DNA of 64,000 nt from positions 1 to 64,000 of the forward strand of contig NZ_ARXU01000014.1 in assembly GCF_000756655.1 (NCBI RefSeq). Reading direction: 5' to 3'. Every line of letters begins with the position of its first letter. The stretch's first letter is position 1. The translations under genes and the position numbers were made by a program. Source of the stretch: Alcanivorax jadensis T9 (GTDB taxonomy: Bacteria > Pseudomonadota > Gammaproteobacteria > Pseudomonadales > Alcanivoracaceae). The notes below the pieces were generated by a model. The model was not told the origin of the DNA. It saw only the letters and a list, made by a program, of their open reading frames with translations, and did no database searches. Shown piece by piece: positions 35,585 through 43,930 of this stretch.

Positions 35585-36508
35585 TTACCACAGGCAGGGC
35601 GTCTTGCCCTGTTTTTCCTGGGAGGCCATCCAGTCGAGAATGCGTCCGCCCAGCGGGCGCTGGGTGGCTTCGGCGGCCAGTGCCACCGCCTCACGCAGGC
35701 CTTCAATATTGATGCCGGTATCCAGACCACAGCTTTCCAGCAGGTAGACCAGGTCTTCCGTGGCCATATTGCCGGTGGCACCCGGCGCGAAGGGGCAGCC
35801 ACCCAGGCCGCCCACCGAGGCATCGAATTTTCTTACCCCCAGATCCGCGGCTTCCCAGGCCATGGCGGCGGCCAGCCCACGGGTGTCGTGCAGGTGCACA
35901 TAGAACCGTTCTGCGCCGAAGTCGCGAATCAGCGGCGTCATGATGGCTTTCATCTGCTGCGGGTTGCCGGCGCCGATGGTGTCGGCAATGGCCACCTCGT
36001 TACTGCCGGCGGCGAACATGCGCTCGGCCAGCTGCTGAGGCAGGCTCACCGGCACCGGGCCGTCGTAGGGGCAGGCGAAGGCGCCGGAGATATAGGTGCG
36101 GGTGGCAATACCGTCTTCCCTAGCCGCCGCAATAATGGTCTCGCAGCTCTGTGCCGCCTGCTCCAGGCTCATGCGCAGGTTGCGTTCGTTGAAGGAATCC
36201 GTGGTGGACAGCACCAGCGCCACCGTCGGGTAGCCTGCTTCTTTGGCAAGCTGATAGCCCTTCAGGTTGGGGATCAGGGCGGTGTAATGCAGATGGTCAC
36301 CCTGTGGCAGCAGAGGGGTCAGCGCGGCGGCGTCAGCCATCTGCGGAATCGCCTTGGGGCTGACAAAGCTCACCGGTTCCAGATAGCGCATACCGGCATC
36401 CACCAGCAGCCGGGCCAGCCGGGCCTTGGTGTCCGTGTCCACGGTGACCGGTTGATTCTGCAGGCCGTCGCGGAGGCCTACTTCGTTGATGATTGCCTGG
36501 TCTGCCAT
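35585..36508 (-). CDS. mvaB: Hydroxymethylglutaryl-CoA lyase
   Basis: This enzyme cleaves HMG-CoA to acetyl-CoA and acetoacetate, finishing leucine (or acyclic terpenoid) degradation. It has 307 residues in a TIM-barrel of the DRE family. The opening NEVGLRDGLQNQ holds the catalytic Arg/Asp, the segment HLHDTRG supplies metal-binding His, and the signature GGLGGCPFAPGATGN contains the catalytic Cys. No other leucine catabolism genes are adjacent. It is divergent from the VOC/hydrolase pair. Confidence 0.94.
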   Translation of the reverse strand: MADQAIINEVGLRDGLQNQPVTVDTDTKARLARLLVDAGMRYLEPVSFVSPKAIPQMADAAALTPLLPQGDHLHYTALIPNLKGYQLAKEAGYPTVALVLSTTDSFNERNLRMSLEQAAQSCETIIAAAREDGIATRTYISGAFACPYDGPVPVSLPQQLAERMFAAGSNEVAIADTIGAGNPQQMKAIMTPLIRDFGAERFYVHLHDTRGLAAAMAWEAADLGVRKFDASVGGLGGCPFAPGATGNMATEDLVYLLESCGLDTGINIEGLREAVALAAEATQRPLGGRILDWMASQEKQGKTPCLW

Positions 36509-36670
36509 TTGCGTTGCCGTGCTGCCAATAAAGGGGCGGACAGTTTGCCACCGTCGTCGGCCCGGCGCGAGTGGCCAGAACTGACAGGTTCTTGGTGGTT
36601 TCGGTTTTCAGTTCCCGGCAAGCCTGTGGCAACAATGGCACCCGAATACAACAACAATCGGGAGCCAATC

Positions 36671-37297
36671 ATGAGCAGCCTGCCGGATTGCGCCATGCTC
36701 AAGCATGTGCACCACAGCGCCTACCGTTGCCGCGATGCGGAGCAGACCCGCTGGTTTTACGAGGATGTGCTGCGCCTGCCGCTGACCCTGGCCATGGTCT
36801 TCGATGAAGAGCCGGGCACCGGTCGCAAGATCGACTACATGCACCTGTTCTTCAAGATGGGTGACGACAACTTCATCGCCTTCTTCGACGCCCCGGATGG
36901 CGCCGATGAAAAATTGTTCCGCCCGCGCAGCGCCTTCGACCTGCACCTGGCCTTCGAAGTGGATACCCGGGAAGAACTGAAGGACTGGCGTCGCCGCATC
37001 AACCAGGCCGGTCGCCCCTGCTTTGGGCCCATCGACCACGAGTTCATCCATTCCATCTATTTCTTCGACCCCAACGGCATCCCGCTGGAAATCACCATCA
37101 AGGACGCCAGCTACGAGGCCGTGGTGGCCGAAGACGCCGCCAACGCTCACAGCGTGCTCCAGGGATGGACCGAAAAGACCCGCGCCCTGAAAGAACAGAC
37201 CTTTGGCGCCGCCGCCCTGGACCTGCGCGGCATCGACATGAGCAAGACAGACTTTTCAAAACTGAAGGGCTCCAGCAAGAAGGACGCGCCGCAATGA
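36671..37297 (+). CDS. VOC-family protein, extradiol dioxygenase/glyoxalase-like
   Basis: The ATG at 36671, behind GGAG, gives 208 residues. It has two beta-alpha-beta-beta-beta motifs of the vicinal oxygen chelate fold. The three metal ligands of the family appear intact: His in LKHVHHSAYRC, His in FDLHLAFEVD and Glu in GIPLEITI. The enzyme could open a ring or act on an alpha-keto substrate; sequence alone does not decide. Its TGA overlaps the ATG of the following hydrolase (ATGA), so they are coupled. The long upstream in-frame extension runs antisense to mvaB and is rejected. Confidence 0.82.
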   Translation: MSSLPDCAMLKHVHHSAYRCRDAEQTRWFYEDVLRLPLTLAMVFDEEPGTGRKIDYMHLFFKMGDDNFIAFFDAPDGADEKLFRPRSAFDLHLAFEVDTREELKDWRRRINQAGRPCFGPIDHEFIHSIYFFDPNGIPLEITIKDASYEAVVAEDAANAHSVLQGWTEKTRALKEQTFGAAALDLRGIDMSKTDFSKLKGSSKKDAPQ

Positions 37298-38457
37298 GCA
37301 AGCATTATGACCGTACCCCCTATCTGGTGACCTTCACCGAGCCATCCAGTTTCAAGGATACCTATGCTGGCCCAATGGGTCTGGTGGCCCTGGAGGCCCA
37401 TCTGCTCACACCCAGCGCAGGCCCGGGCAAGACCGTGGTGATCTTCATGCACCCGGTGGGCGGCGGCGCCTACCTGCCCATGGTATCGGCACTGGCAAAG
37501 GCCGGGCTGTCGGTGATCTATTGCAACAGCCGCTACCGGGGAGCGGACAGTGCCCTGCTGATGGAAAAGGTGGTGGCGGATTTGGGCGCCTGCGTGCGCG
37601 ATGCCAAAGAGCGCCTCGGCTTTGAGAAAGTGGTGCTGGCGGGCTGGTCCGGCGGCGGCTCCCTGAGTCTGCTCTACCAGGCGGAAGCGGAAGACCCGCA
37701 GATCACCGAGACCCCGGCCGGCGACCCCTATGATCTGACCGCACAGAAACTGATCCCCGCCGATGGCATCATGCTGCTGGCTGCCCATGTGTCCCGGGCC
37801 ATCACCATGACCGAATGGCTGGACCCGTCCGTGCTGGATGAGAACAACCCGGACCAGCGGGACCGGCAACTGGATATCTACCATCCCAACTGCCCCAACC
37901 AGCCGCCTTATAGCGATGACTTCGTGGCCCGTTTTCGCCAGGCGCAGATCGACCGCAACCGGCGCATCACCGACTGGGTGAAAGGCAAGTTGGCGGACTT
38001 TCGCGCCAAGGGTCTGCCCAACGAGGAATATGGTTTTATTGTTCACCGCACCATGTGCGATGTGCGCTGGCTGGACCCGCAGCAGGACCCCAATCAGCGT
38101 CCTCCCGGCACCTGTTATCTGGGTGACCCGCAAACGGTTAACAACGGCCCGGTAGCCTTGGCCCGTTTCAACACCCTGCGCGGCTGGCTGAGCCAGTGGA
38201 GCTATGATGATTCCCGCGCCAACGGCCCGGCCTGCGCCGGACGAATCCGGATACCTGCTTTTGTGATTGGCAACACCGCAGACAATGCCTGCACCCCCAG
38301 CCATACCCGCCGGCTCTTAGACGGGTTCCAATCAGGACAAGCCACCCTGCGTGAGGTGGCCGGGGCCAACCACTATTACTTTGGTCAGAACGACAAACTG
38401 GCTGAAGCGGTGGCGCACTGTACAACCTGGCTGCAAGAGCAGGGGCTGCTTGCCTAG
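37294..38457 (+). CDS. Alpha/beta hydrolase coupled to VOC protein
   Basis: The 387 residues fit an alpha/beta-hydrolase fold. The nucleophile elbow is GWSGGGS, an oxyanion-type HPVGGG follows strand 3, an acid is likely in NTADNACTP, and a His in GANHYYFGQ closes the triad. It is larger than the ~285-residue C-C bond hydrolases of ring-cleavage pathways because of a lid insertion. Translational coupling to the VOC gene suggests consecutive steps on one substrate, an inference. Confidence 0.8.
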   Translation: MSKHYDRTPYLVTFTEPSSFKDTYAGPMGLVALEAHLLTPSAGPGKTVVIFMHPVGGGAYLPMVSALAKAGLSVIYCNSRYRGADSALLMEKVVADLGACVRDAKERLGFEKVVLAGWSGGGSLSLLYQAEAEDPQITETPAGDPYDLTAQKLIPADGIMLLAAHVSRAITMTEWLDPSVLDENNPDQRDRQLDIYHPNCPNQPPYSDDFVARFRQAQIDRNRRITDWVKGKLADFRAKGLPNEEYGFIVHRTMCDVRWLDPQQDPNQRPPGTCYLGDPQTVNNGPVALARFNTLRGWLSQWSYDDSRANGPACAGRIRIPAFVIGNTADNACTPSHTRRLLDGFQSGQATLREVAGANHYYFGQNDKLAEAVAHCTTWLQEQGLLA

Positions 38458-38472
38458 CCGAAGAAAGCCGCC

Positions 38473-38543
38473 GTTGGAGCTTTGCTCGCAAAGCTAAGGT
38501 TTGAGATTACCCTTGGACTTCGCTTTGCGAGCAAAGCTCCAAC
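38473..38543. repeat. REP-type inverted pair R7 (GCTTT/AAAGC stem)
   Basis: Perfect 22-bp inverted arms (38473-38494, 38522-38543) open GTTGGAGC and contain GCTTTG-CTCG-CAAAGC. The same stem type occurs in R4 and R9, with GTTGG in place of GTAGG. Confidence 0.85.
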
Positions 38544-38665
38544 AGGTAAGGGGGCGACCAATTGTGAATTCTCTTCACACCTTGTCCGACAGTCATACCA
38601 GCGGCGCTTCATGGTCCCCGGCACTGGCCTAGCGTCGGTAAAAACAACAACGGAGTAATTACGGG

Positions 38666-39520
38666 ATGGGTCTGATCATTTTTCTTCTGGCACTGGCGAT
38701 ACTCACGACAGTGTCCATCACCCTGTTGTTCTACATGTGCTGGTTCTACGACCGTCGCAGCTTTCCCGAGCAGGCGCAGCTGCCCGGTGAGCAGCCGCTG
38801 CGTTTGTTGCCCACCGTGGTGGGCATCATCAAGGAAGCCGCCAGCCTTACCGTGCTGGTGTTCAGCTACCCGCTGCGTCTGATCCACGATGCCTCACCGG
38901 TGCGCAGCCGCCACCACGGGGAAACCCCAGTGATTCTGGTGCACGGCTACGGCGGTAACAGCGCCAACTTCCTGTTCATGCAGTGGCGGCTGAAATGGCG
39001 TGGCTGGGGCAATGTGTATTCGGTGAGCTACACCCCGCCGCACATCAACGCCCGCAAACTGGCCCAGCAGGTCAACGACCATGTGGAGCGCATCCTCGCC
39101 TCCACCGGTGCGCAAAAAGCCCATATCGTCTGCCACTCCATGGGCGGGCCGCTGACCCGCTACGCCCTGAAAAACCTGGGTCTGGCCGGCAAGATCGACC
39201 GGGTGATCACCCTCGGCAGCCCTCATTATGGCTCGCGCATCGCCGGCCTGTTCCCGGCCCAGGGCTCTGCGGCGCAGATGCGCTACCAGAGTCCCTTTGT
39301 GCAGGAGCTGGCAGAAGGCGGTAGCTGCCCGGGCGGCGCCCGTTTCTTCTCCATCTACTCCAACCTGGATAACTACGTGCTGCCGGTATCCACCGCGGTG
39401 CTGGATGGTGCTGAAGCCAACATCAACGTTCCTTACCTGGGGCACTGCGCCTTGCTGTACAGCAACCGCGTGCTGGATCAGGTGGAGCGCTGCCTGTTAT
39501 CGCCGAAGCCGGAGGTTTGA
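38666..39520 (+). CDS. Membrane-anchored lipase/esterase-like alpha/beta hydrolase
   Basis: The 284 residues start with one strong hydrophobic helix (about 1-25) that should anchor it in the inner membrane. The fold then shows VILVHGYGGN (oxyanion region), the nucleophile motif CHSMGG with Ser, and the later LGSPHYGS. Asp in NLDNYV and His in LGHCALL complete a plausible triad. It resembles LipA/EstA-type triacylglycerol lipases. The substrate is unknown. Confidence 0.8.
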   Translation: MGLIIFLLALAILTTVSITLLFYMCWFYDRRSFPEQAQLPGEQPLRLLPTVVGIIKEAASLTVLVFSYPLRLIHDASPVRSRHHGETPVILVHGYGGNSANFLFMQWRLKWRGWGNVYSVSYTPPHINARKLAQQVNDHVERILASTGAQKAHIVCHSMGGPLTRYALKNLGLAGKIDRVITLGSPHYGSRIAGLFPAQGSAAQMRYQSPFVQELAEGGSCPGGARFFSIYSNLDNYVLPVSTAVLDGAEANINVPYLGHCALLYSNRVLDQVERCLLSPKPEV

Positions 39521-39606
39521 TCCACGACAATCTTGCATTGGCGACCCGGCAGTATCATGGTTGAAACAGGAGAACAGAAACCTTGATGCAACAGAGGGAG
39601 CGAATC

Positions 39607-40059
39607 ATGAGTGAATACGGTGCAACGGTCGCCTGGCATCTGAAGCCGGGCGCGTCGTTCGATTACGAACACTTCAACCGGGGACACGAGTGGACTTTCG
39701 CCGGTGGCGAAGTGGTGCAGGCCTCGGCCTCACCGGAATACTTCGGCAGCGGTAACAGGGTGAACCCGGATGAGGCAGTAATCGCCGCCACGGCAAGTTG
39801 TCACATGCTTACCTTCCTGTCGATTGCCGCCAAACAGGGCCACAAGGTGCTCAGCTATATCGATCAACCAACCGGCACGGTGGAGAAGGGTAGCGACGGG
39901 CACCTGGCCATCACCCGCATCGTCCTGCGTCCGCGGGTGGTGTTCGATGATGGACAGGAACCGGAAGCCGCTGCCTTGGACAAGCTCCACGCCAGTGCCC
40001 ACCGCAATTGTTTTGTGGCCAATTCCCTCAAGGCCGATATCAGCATCGAGCCGATCTGA
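39607..40059 (+). CDS. OsmC family peroxiredoxin-like protein
   Basis: The ATG at 39607 follows GAGGGAG and gives 150 residues. The two redox Cys of OsmC/Ohr proteins lie in ASCHMLTFLS and HRNCFVANS. These enzymes reduce organic hydroperoxides in the cytoplasm. It is closer to OsmC-like YhfA types than to Ohr by its VNPDEAVIAATASCHM pattern; the substrate is inferred from the family. Confidence 0.88.
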   Translation: MSEYGATVAWHLKPGASFDYEHFNRGHEWTFAGGEVVQASASPEYFGSGNRVNPDEAVIAATASCHMLTFLSIAAKQGHKVLSYIDQPTGTVEKGSDGHLAITRIVLRPRVVFDDGQEPEAAALDKLHASAHRNCFVANSLKADISIEPI

Positions 40060-40256
40060 TGTAACCCATCGCTCCTGCGGCGGGAAAGTCCGTTGCAGGG
40101 GCGGAAGCGGCGTTAGCGCCCGGGAAAACGGTATACAGCGGACCGGACAGTCACTCGCGGATGATGTTGCCTTCACACCGTGCCGCTAGAATGTTGGCCA
40201 TAGATTTGCCGGCCCCGACCTCGGGGCGGTGCCGTTGACCAACAGGACTGTCTGAA

Positions 40257-41396
40257 ATGCTTGATCAAAACGAAATCGAACTGTTCCGCGACAACGTCAA
40301 AAAATTCCTCGAAAACGAAGTGGCTCCACACTACGACCAGTGGGAAAAAGCCGAGATGTTCCCCCGTGAGCTGTGGAACAAGATGGGCGAGAATGGCCTG
40401 CTGTGCGTGGACGTACCGGAAGAGTACGGCGGCTTCGGCGCCAATTTCCGCCTGTCTGCGGTGATCGTGGAAGAGGCCTCCCGCGCCGGTTACGGTGCCC
40501 TGGCCTCCAACATCTCCGTGCACTCCGATATCGTTGCCCCCTACATCCTGCACCTGGGCACGGAAGAGCAGAAACAGACCTGGCTGCCGAAAATGGTTAC
40601 CGGTGAAGCCGTGGGCGCCATCGGCATGACCGAGCCTGGCGCCGGTTCCGACCTGCAGGGCATGAAAACCCGTGCCGACAAGGATGGCGACGGCTACAAG
40701 ATCAGCGGCCAGAAAACCTTTATCACCAATGGCCAGCACTGCGACGTCATCGTGCTCGCCACCAAGACCGACCCCAACGCCGGTTCCAAGGGCATGACCC
40801 TGTTCACCGTGGATTGCTCCCTGCCGGGCTTCGCTCGTGGTCGTAACCTGGAAAAAATGGGCCATCACGCCGCTGACACCTCCGAGCTGTTCTTCGAAGA
40901 CGTGAAAGTGGGCGCCGACCAGATTCTCGGTGGTGAAGGCAAAGGCTTCGCCAACCTGATGAACGAACTGCCCCGCGAACGCCTGATCCTGGCCCTGGGC
41001 GCCATCGCTGCCTGCGAAGGCATGATCGAGCGCACCATCGAATACACCAAAGAGCGCCAGGCCTTCGGCAAGCCGATCTCCAGCCTGCAGAACACCCGCT
41101 TCGTGCTGGCGGATCTGCACGCCCAGGTGGTGGTTAACCGCGCCTACGGCGAACAGTGCATCGACCAGTACGACCGCAGCGAACTCACCGCCACCAACGC
41201 CTCCATCGCCAAGCTCACCACCACCGAGCTGCAAGGTGTGGTCGCCGACAAATGTCTGCAGCTGTTTGGTGGTTACGGCTACATGCAGGAATACCCCATC
41301 TCCCGCGACTACGTGGATGCCCGCATCCAGCGTATCTATGGCGGCACTAGCGAAATCATGAAGGAAATCATCTCCCGGGAAATTATCGGGCGATAA
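40257..41396 (+). CDS. Acyl-CoA dehydrogenase
   Basis: This FAD enzyme introduces the alpha-beta double bond in fatty acyl-CoA during beta-oxidation and feeds electrons to ETF. It has 379 residues. AIGMTEPGAGSDLQGM and TFITNGQHCDVIV form the flavin and substrate signatures; the C-terminal QRIYGGTSEIMKEIISREI is typical. No bound operon partners are seen. Chain-length preference cannot be told; short/medium or branched-chain forms share these motifs. A strong terminator follows. Confidence 0.93.
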   Translation: MLDQNEIELFRDNVKKFLENEVAPHYDQWEKAEMFPRELWNKMGENGLLCVDVPEEYGGFGANFRLSAVIVEEASRAGYGALASNISVHSDIVAPYILHLGTEEQKQTWLPKMVTGEAVGAIGMTEPGAGSDLQGMKTRADKDGDGYKISGQKTFITNGQHCDVIVLATKTDPNAGSKGMTLFTVDCSLPGFARGRNLEKMGHHAADTSELFFEDVKVGADQILGGEGKGFANLMNELPRERLILALGAIAACEGMIERTIEYTKERQAFGKPISSLQNTRFVLADLHAQVVVNRAYGEQCIDQYDRSELTATNASIAKLTTTELQGVVADKCLQLFGGYGYMQEYPISRDYVDARIQRIYGGTSEIMKEIISREIIGR

Positions 41397-41422
41397 ATCC
41401 TCAGGATTTCAGCATCAAAAAA

Positions 41423-41447
41423 ACGCGGCCCCGGCCGCGTTTTTTTA
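41423..41447 (+). terminator. Terminator after acyl-CoA dehydrogenase
   Basis: ACGCGGCC and GGCCGCGT form an 8-bp stem with a tight 2-base loop, followed by seven T. Confidence 0.9.
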
Positions 41448-41487
41448 TGCCCTCCCGACCTGCGCACTGCGATAACTTCCATATCCC

Positions 41488-41513
41488 GTTGGAGCTATGC
41501 TTGCATGGCGAAC
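41488..41513. repeat. Single REP unit R8
   Basis: GTTGGAGC with the CATG-CTTG-CATG inner stem and GCGAAC occurs once without an inverted mate. The following 300 bases (41514-41816) are AT-rich, hold TTATGTCGAA twice (41672, 41775) and no gene that I can support. Confidence 0.7.
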
Positions 41514-41817
41514 ACCCCGCCCATCACAAACATGCCCACTTCCCCGTCTTCACCAGAACCAGCCCGGGATTTGTAGGATATGGCTTACAGAAAATGCTAA
41601 CTGGCTGATATAAAGTGGATTTCTAAAGGGGAGGCACTTTGCCAAAAAGCACGCTCGTACTAGCATTATGTCGAACGTTCGCGATTTTTCAGTTGGGATA
41701 AATTCTCAACTTGGTGGTAAGTCACTAACCAATATCAAATTATTCGTGGCCAATGTGATAAGCCAAAAACAATTATGTCGAATTGAATTAAGTCGAATCG
41801 TTCGTCTTAATACGCTG

Positions 41818-42209
41818 TTATGAATATGAGTAAACGACCCAACTTCATATATATGGCCGGAATGATCCCTGTTCTCTTCGTGGTGGGCCTTCTGGTATTC
41901 CTTACGTTCGATAACCTGCTCTCTAGTAGGGCTGTGTATGGAGACAAGTTTGGGAATGCATATGAGGTTGATGGGCTTGCTGCAATTTTAGTGAACCTGG
42001 GCATATTTGGGCTTATTGCTTGGCTGGGCTCTTACTTGGCATTCCTTGTAAAGCGCAGCGCAAAGCTCATGTGGGCTCATAGAGCTATCGGGGTTGTTAG
42101 CGGTGTTTTTATAGCGGTTGGGCTGGTCTATGGCCTTTCATAACAAGCGGCGGCAGGCGGATCAAATTTCCGCTCGTTCCTCGCTCCAATTTTCCCGCTG
42201 CGCCGGGCG
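41818..42209 (+). mobile_element. Integron-type gene cassette 1
   Basis: The cassette would run from TTATGA (after G at 41817) to the G in attC at 42209. The 5' box GTTATGA (41817-41823) is the exact reverse complement of TCATAAC (42138-42144), which opens the downstream attC. This self-match of a cassette's own ends is expected if it once circularised through its attC. No integrase gene is visible. Confidence 0.65.
41820..42143 (+). CDS. Cassette-borne small membrane protein (107 aa)
   Basis: This is an unrecognised protein with three hydrophobic segments (about 12-32, 55-75, 85-105), so it is likely an integral membrane protein. Its ATG lies within the cassette's 5' box and its stop codon within the attC, the compact layout typical of integron cassettes. 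Base composition is lower in G+C than flanking core genes, pointing to acquisition. No Shine-Dalgarno site is evident, also common in cassettes. Confidence 0.6.
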   Translation: MNMSKRPNFIYMAGMIPVLFVVGLLVFLTFDNLLSSRAVYGDKFGNAYEVDGLAAILVNLGIFGLIAWLGSYLAFLVKRSAKLMWAHRAIGVVSGVFIAVGLVYGLS

Positions 42210-42215
42210 TTATAA
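42138..42215 (+). other. attC recombination site 1
   Basis: It starts TCATAACAAGCGG and ends CGGGCGTTATAA; the outer boxes TCATAAC and GTTATAA are inverted at 6 of 7 positions. The inner part can form a long imperfect hairpin (CGGCAGGCGGA with TTTCCCGCTG; AAATT with AATTT). Layout and the CTCGTTCCTCGCT core resemble marine superintegron attC sites. Confidence 0.65.
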
Positions 42216-42508
42216 GCTCGTTTACCCATGAGATATTTTTTAGCAGTTGTAGCGAATATATTTATTCTTGCTATTTCGGTAGTCGGGCTAATGTCTACCT
42301 GTATGTGGGGCTGCCCCAATACAGGCATACAGCTTATGTTCAAAATTTCTTCGGTGTGCTTGTTGGTAAGCCTTGGGCTGCTCATATATCTTTGGGTAAC
42401 AAGCAAGAGCAGCAAAAAATATTAAGGCGGACATTGATGCTTTACCTAAATCTTATAACAAGGCCAGGCAGCATCGACCCTGCGGGGCTGGACCTCGTTT
42501 CACTCGGC
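42210..42508 (+). mobile_element. Integron-type gene cassette 2, 3' end lost to IS3
   Basis: The 5' box GTTATAA (42209-42215) is the exact reverse complement of TTATAAC (42453-42459), which opens the second attC. That attC proceeds through AAGGCCAGGCAGC and GCGGGGCTGG but loses its R' end where an IS3-family end begins at 42509. Confidence 0.6.
42228..42425 (+). CDS. Cassette-borne small membrane protein (65 aa)
   Basis: This is a 65-residue protein with two hydrophobic segments (about 4-22 and 38-58) separated by a loop CMWGCPNTGIQ with two Cys. The ATG at 42228 lacks a clear ribosome-binding site. I do not recognise a family. It sits alone between the attC of cassette 1 and its own truncated attC, so it is the cargo of cassette 2. 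Confidence 0.5.
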   Translation: MRYFLAVVANIFILAISVVGLMSTCMWGCPNTGIQLMFKISSVCLLVSLGLLIYLWVTSKSSKKY

Positions 42509-42620
42509 TGATCTGTAACCACTTTAGTGGACACCTTCCCTTAACCAGAGGGGGTGAAAAATGCCCCGATACAACAACCCAAGAAAGACCTGGCAGTATT
42601 CAGATGAATTCAATGCCTAG
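42509..42620 (+). pseudogene. IS3-family left-end remnant with truncated orfA
   Basis: TGATCTGTAACCACTTTAG at 42509 looks like an IS3-group terminal repeat. An ATG at 42561 then encodes MPRYNNPRKTWQYSDEF before TAG (42618-42620). That start resembles OrfA of IS3-family transposases, which normally run about 100 residues. The rest of the element and its right end are absent. It interrupts the second attC. Confidence 0.65.
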
Positions 42621-42689
42621 AATCAAAATTGAACCGCGGCGGTAACCTCTCTGTCCAGGTCCGTGGTGAAAAAGAGAGTATGCCCCGAA

Positions 42690-43115
42690 ATGATGAAGCC
42701 TGTTTTTCTCCTCCTTATCGTCTTTGTTTTCGTCGGCTGCACAAATGTGACGGGCGATGCCCCCAAGACTATTTCTTCGCTACCAGATGATCGCCTAAGC
42801 ACAGAGCATCTGTTCGCTACTGCGGATACATTTTTCTCCGACGCGGGCTATACCTGCAGCATTGATGCCGAGGCTGGCCAGTTTCGTTGTTCCAGAGCGC
42901 TTCGGGATCTTTATATTCATCAGACAACCGCCGAGGTGAACATTTTCCCCGGTGACGAGGGTGGCAAGGCCCACAGGATCATAGCGAACCGCTGGGATGA
43001 GGGGTTGATTCCCAGTGAGCTGATTTCCAATACCTATGCCAACGATGACGTTGAGGCGTTCTGCGCGTATCTCGCCAGCGAGAAGCTTGGGTTTTGCAGT
43101 GACTATCAGGGCTGA
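42690..43115 (+). CDS. Small putative lipoprotein
   Basis: The ATG at 42690 (MMKPVFLLL) gives 141 residues with a signal peptide and lipobox VGC, then a small soluble domain with Cys pairs (GYTCSIDAE, QFRCSRAL, AFCAYL, LGFCSDYQG). No family is recognised. It follows the IS remnant and precedes a REP pair; accessory character is likely. An upstream start at 42663 would spoil the signal peptide. Confidence 0.65.
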   Translation: MMKPVFLLLIVFVFVGCTNVTGDAPKTISSLPDDRLSTEHLFATADTFFSDAGYTCSIDAEAGQFRCSRALRDLYIHQTTAEVNIFPGDEGGKAHRIIANRWDEGLIPSELISNTYANDDVEAFCAYLASEKLGFCSDYQG

Positions 43116-43177
43116 GAGCCTGCTGGTCTGATCCGCAAGTGTCTGGATGATACTGACTTGATGAACGGTAGTGTGCC

Positions 43178-43250
43178 GTTGGGGCTTTGCTGGCAAAGCG
43201 AATCTCTGCGGAATGGATAAGCGCCTTCGCTTTGCGAGCAAAGCTCCAAC
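43178..43250. repeat. REP-type inverted pair R9
   Basis: The arms 43178-43200 and 43228-43250 carry GCTTTG-CTGG/CTCG-CAAAGC, nearly perfect. A degenerate single unit (TTCGCCATCGAACGATGGCTCC) lies at 43350-43371. Nothing else is seen in 43116-43375. Confidence 0.8.
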
Positions 43251-43375
43251 GGGGGTGGTGCTCTCCTATCTGGTGTTGCTTCCTGGATTCAATCATCCCC
43301 ATCCCCTCAAACGTTACAATCGCTTCGCTTTCACCGTCGCGAGCTTCATTCGCCATCGAACGATGGCTCCCACTG

Positions 43376-43930
43376 TTACGCCCTGGCGGTGATGATGTAG
43401 CGCAAGGGACCGCCGGCGGTGATGGCGTCGAAGGGGTAGCAGGTGATCAGCACTAGCTGCTGGTTGTCACGGGGGATATGCAGGGGGTGCTGCTGGCTGT
43501 TGATGACCTGCTGCGAGCTGACCTGAAAGCGCTGCTGTGAGCCGTCGGTAAATTCCACGGTGAGTGGGTCGCCGCTGTTCAGGGTTTCTAGAAAGGCAAA
43601 GTGAGTATCCCGGTGGCCGGCCAGTGTGAGGGCCTGGTCGCTGCCGATTCCCCCTGTCAGTCGGCCGGGGCCGAAGGCCAGGGCTTCGCCGCTGGTACTT
43701 TCAAGCACGTAAAGGGTTTTGCCGGCGGGGGTGGTAAGGCGTGCCACTGGCCAGGTGTCTGCCCAGGGCCAGGGGCGCTGGGGGGCGCCCTGGTCCAGGG
43801 TGGTTTGCCAGGCGTGGGCGATCAGGTGCTGGGCCAGCCAGGCCTTGCCATCCAGCCAGCTAGCCCAGCCTACCAGCCCCAGCAGGGCGGCGAGACTCAA
43901 TACCAGCGAGCCTCGTTCAAGCCGTCCCAT
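43376..43930 (-). CDS. Class GN sortase
   Basis: This membrane-bound transpeptidase has 184 residues and an N-terminal membrane helix. The catalytic His is in LAGHRDTHF (about 106), Cys in LITCYPFD (about 164) and Arg in GGPLRY (about 177). Class GN sortases of marine proteobacteria typically act on a single dedicated target encoded next door. Here the start overlaps the target gene by 14 bases, so the pair is co-translated. It should cleave a PxTA-type signal in the target. Confidence 0.9.
   Translation of the reverse strand: MGRLERGSLVLSLAALLGLVGWASWLDGKAWLAQHLIAHAWQTTLDQGAPQRPWPWADTWPVARLTTPAGKTLYVLESTSGEALAFGPGRLTGGIGSDQALTLAGHRDTHFAFLETLNSGDPLTVEFTDGSQQRFQVSSQQVINSQQHPLHIPRDNQQLVLITCYPFDAITAGGPLRYIITARA

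Noticed and set aside
35447-36670. In-frame upstream extension of the VOC gene
   Set aside because: It runs antisense to mvaB and across a terminator; the GGAG-ATG at 36671 and the VOC N-terminus fit better.
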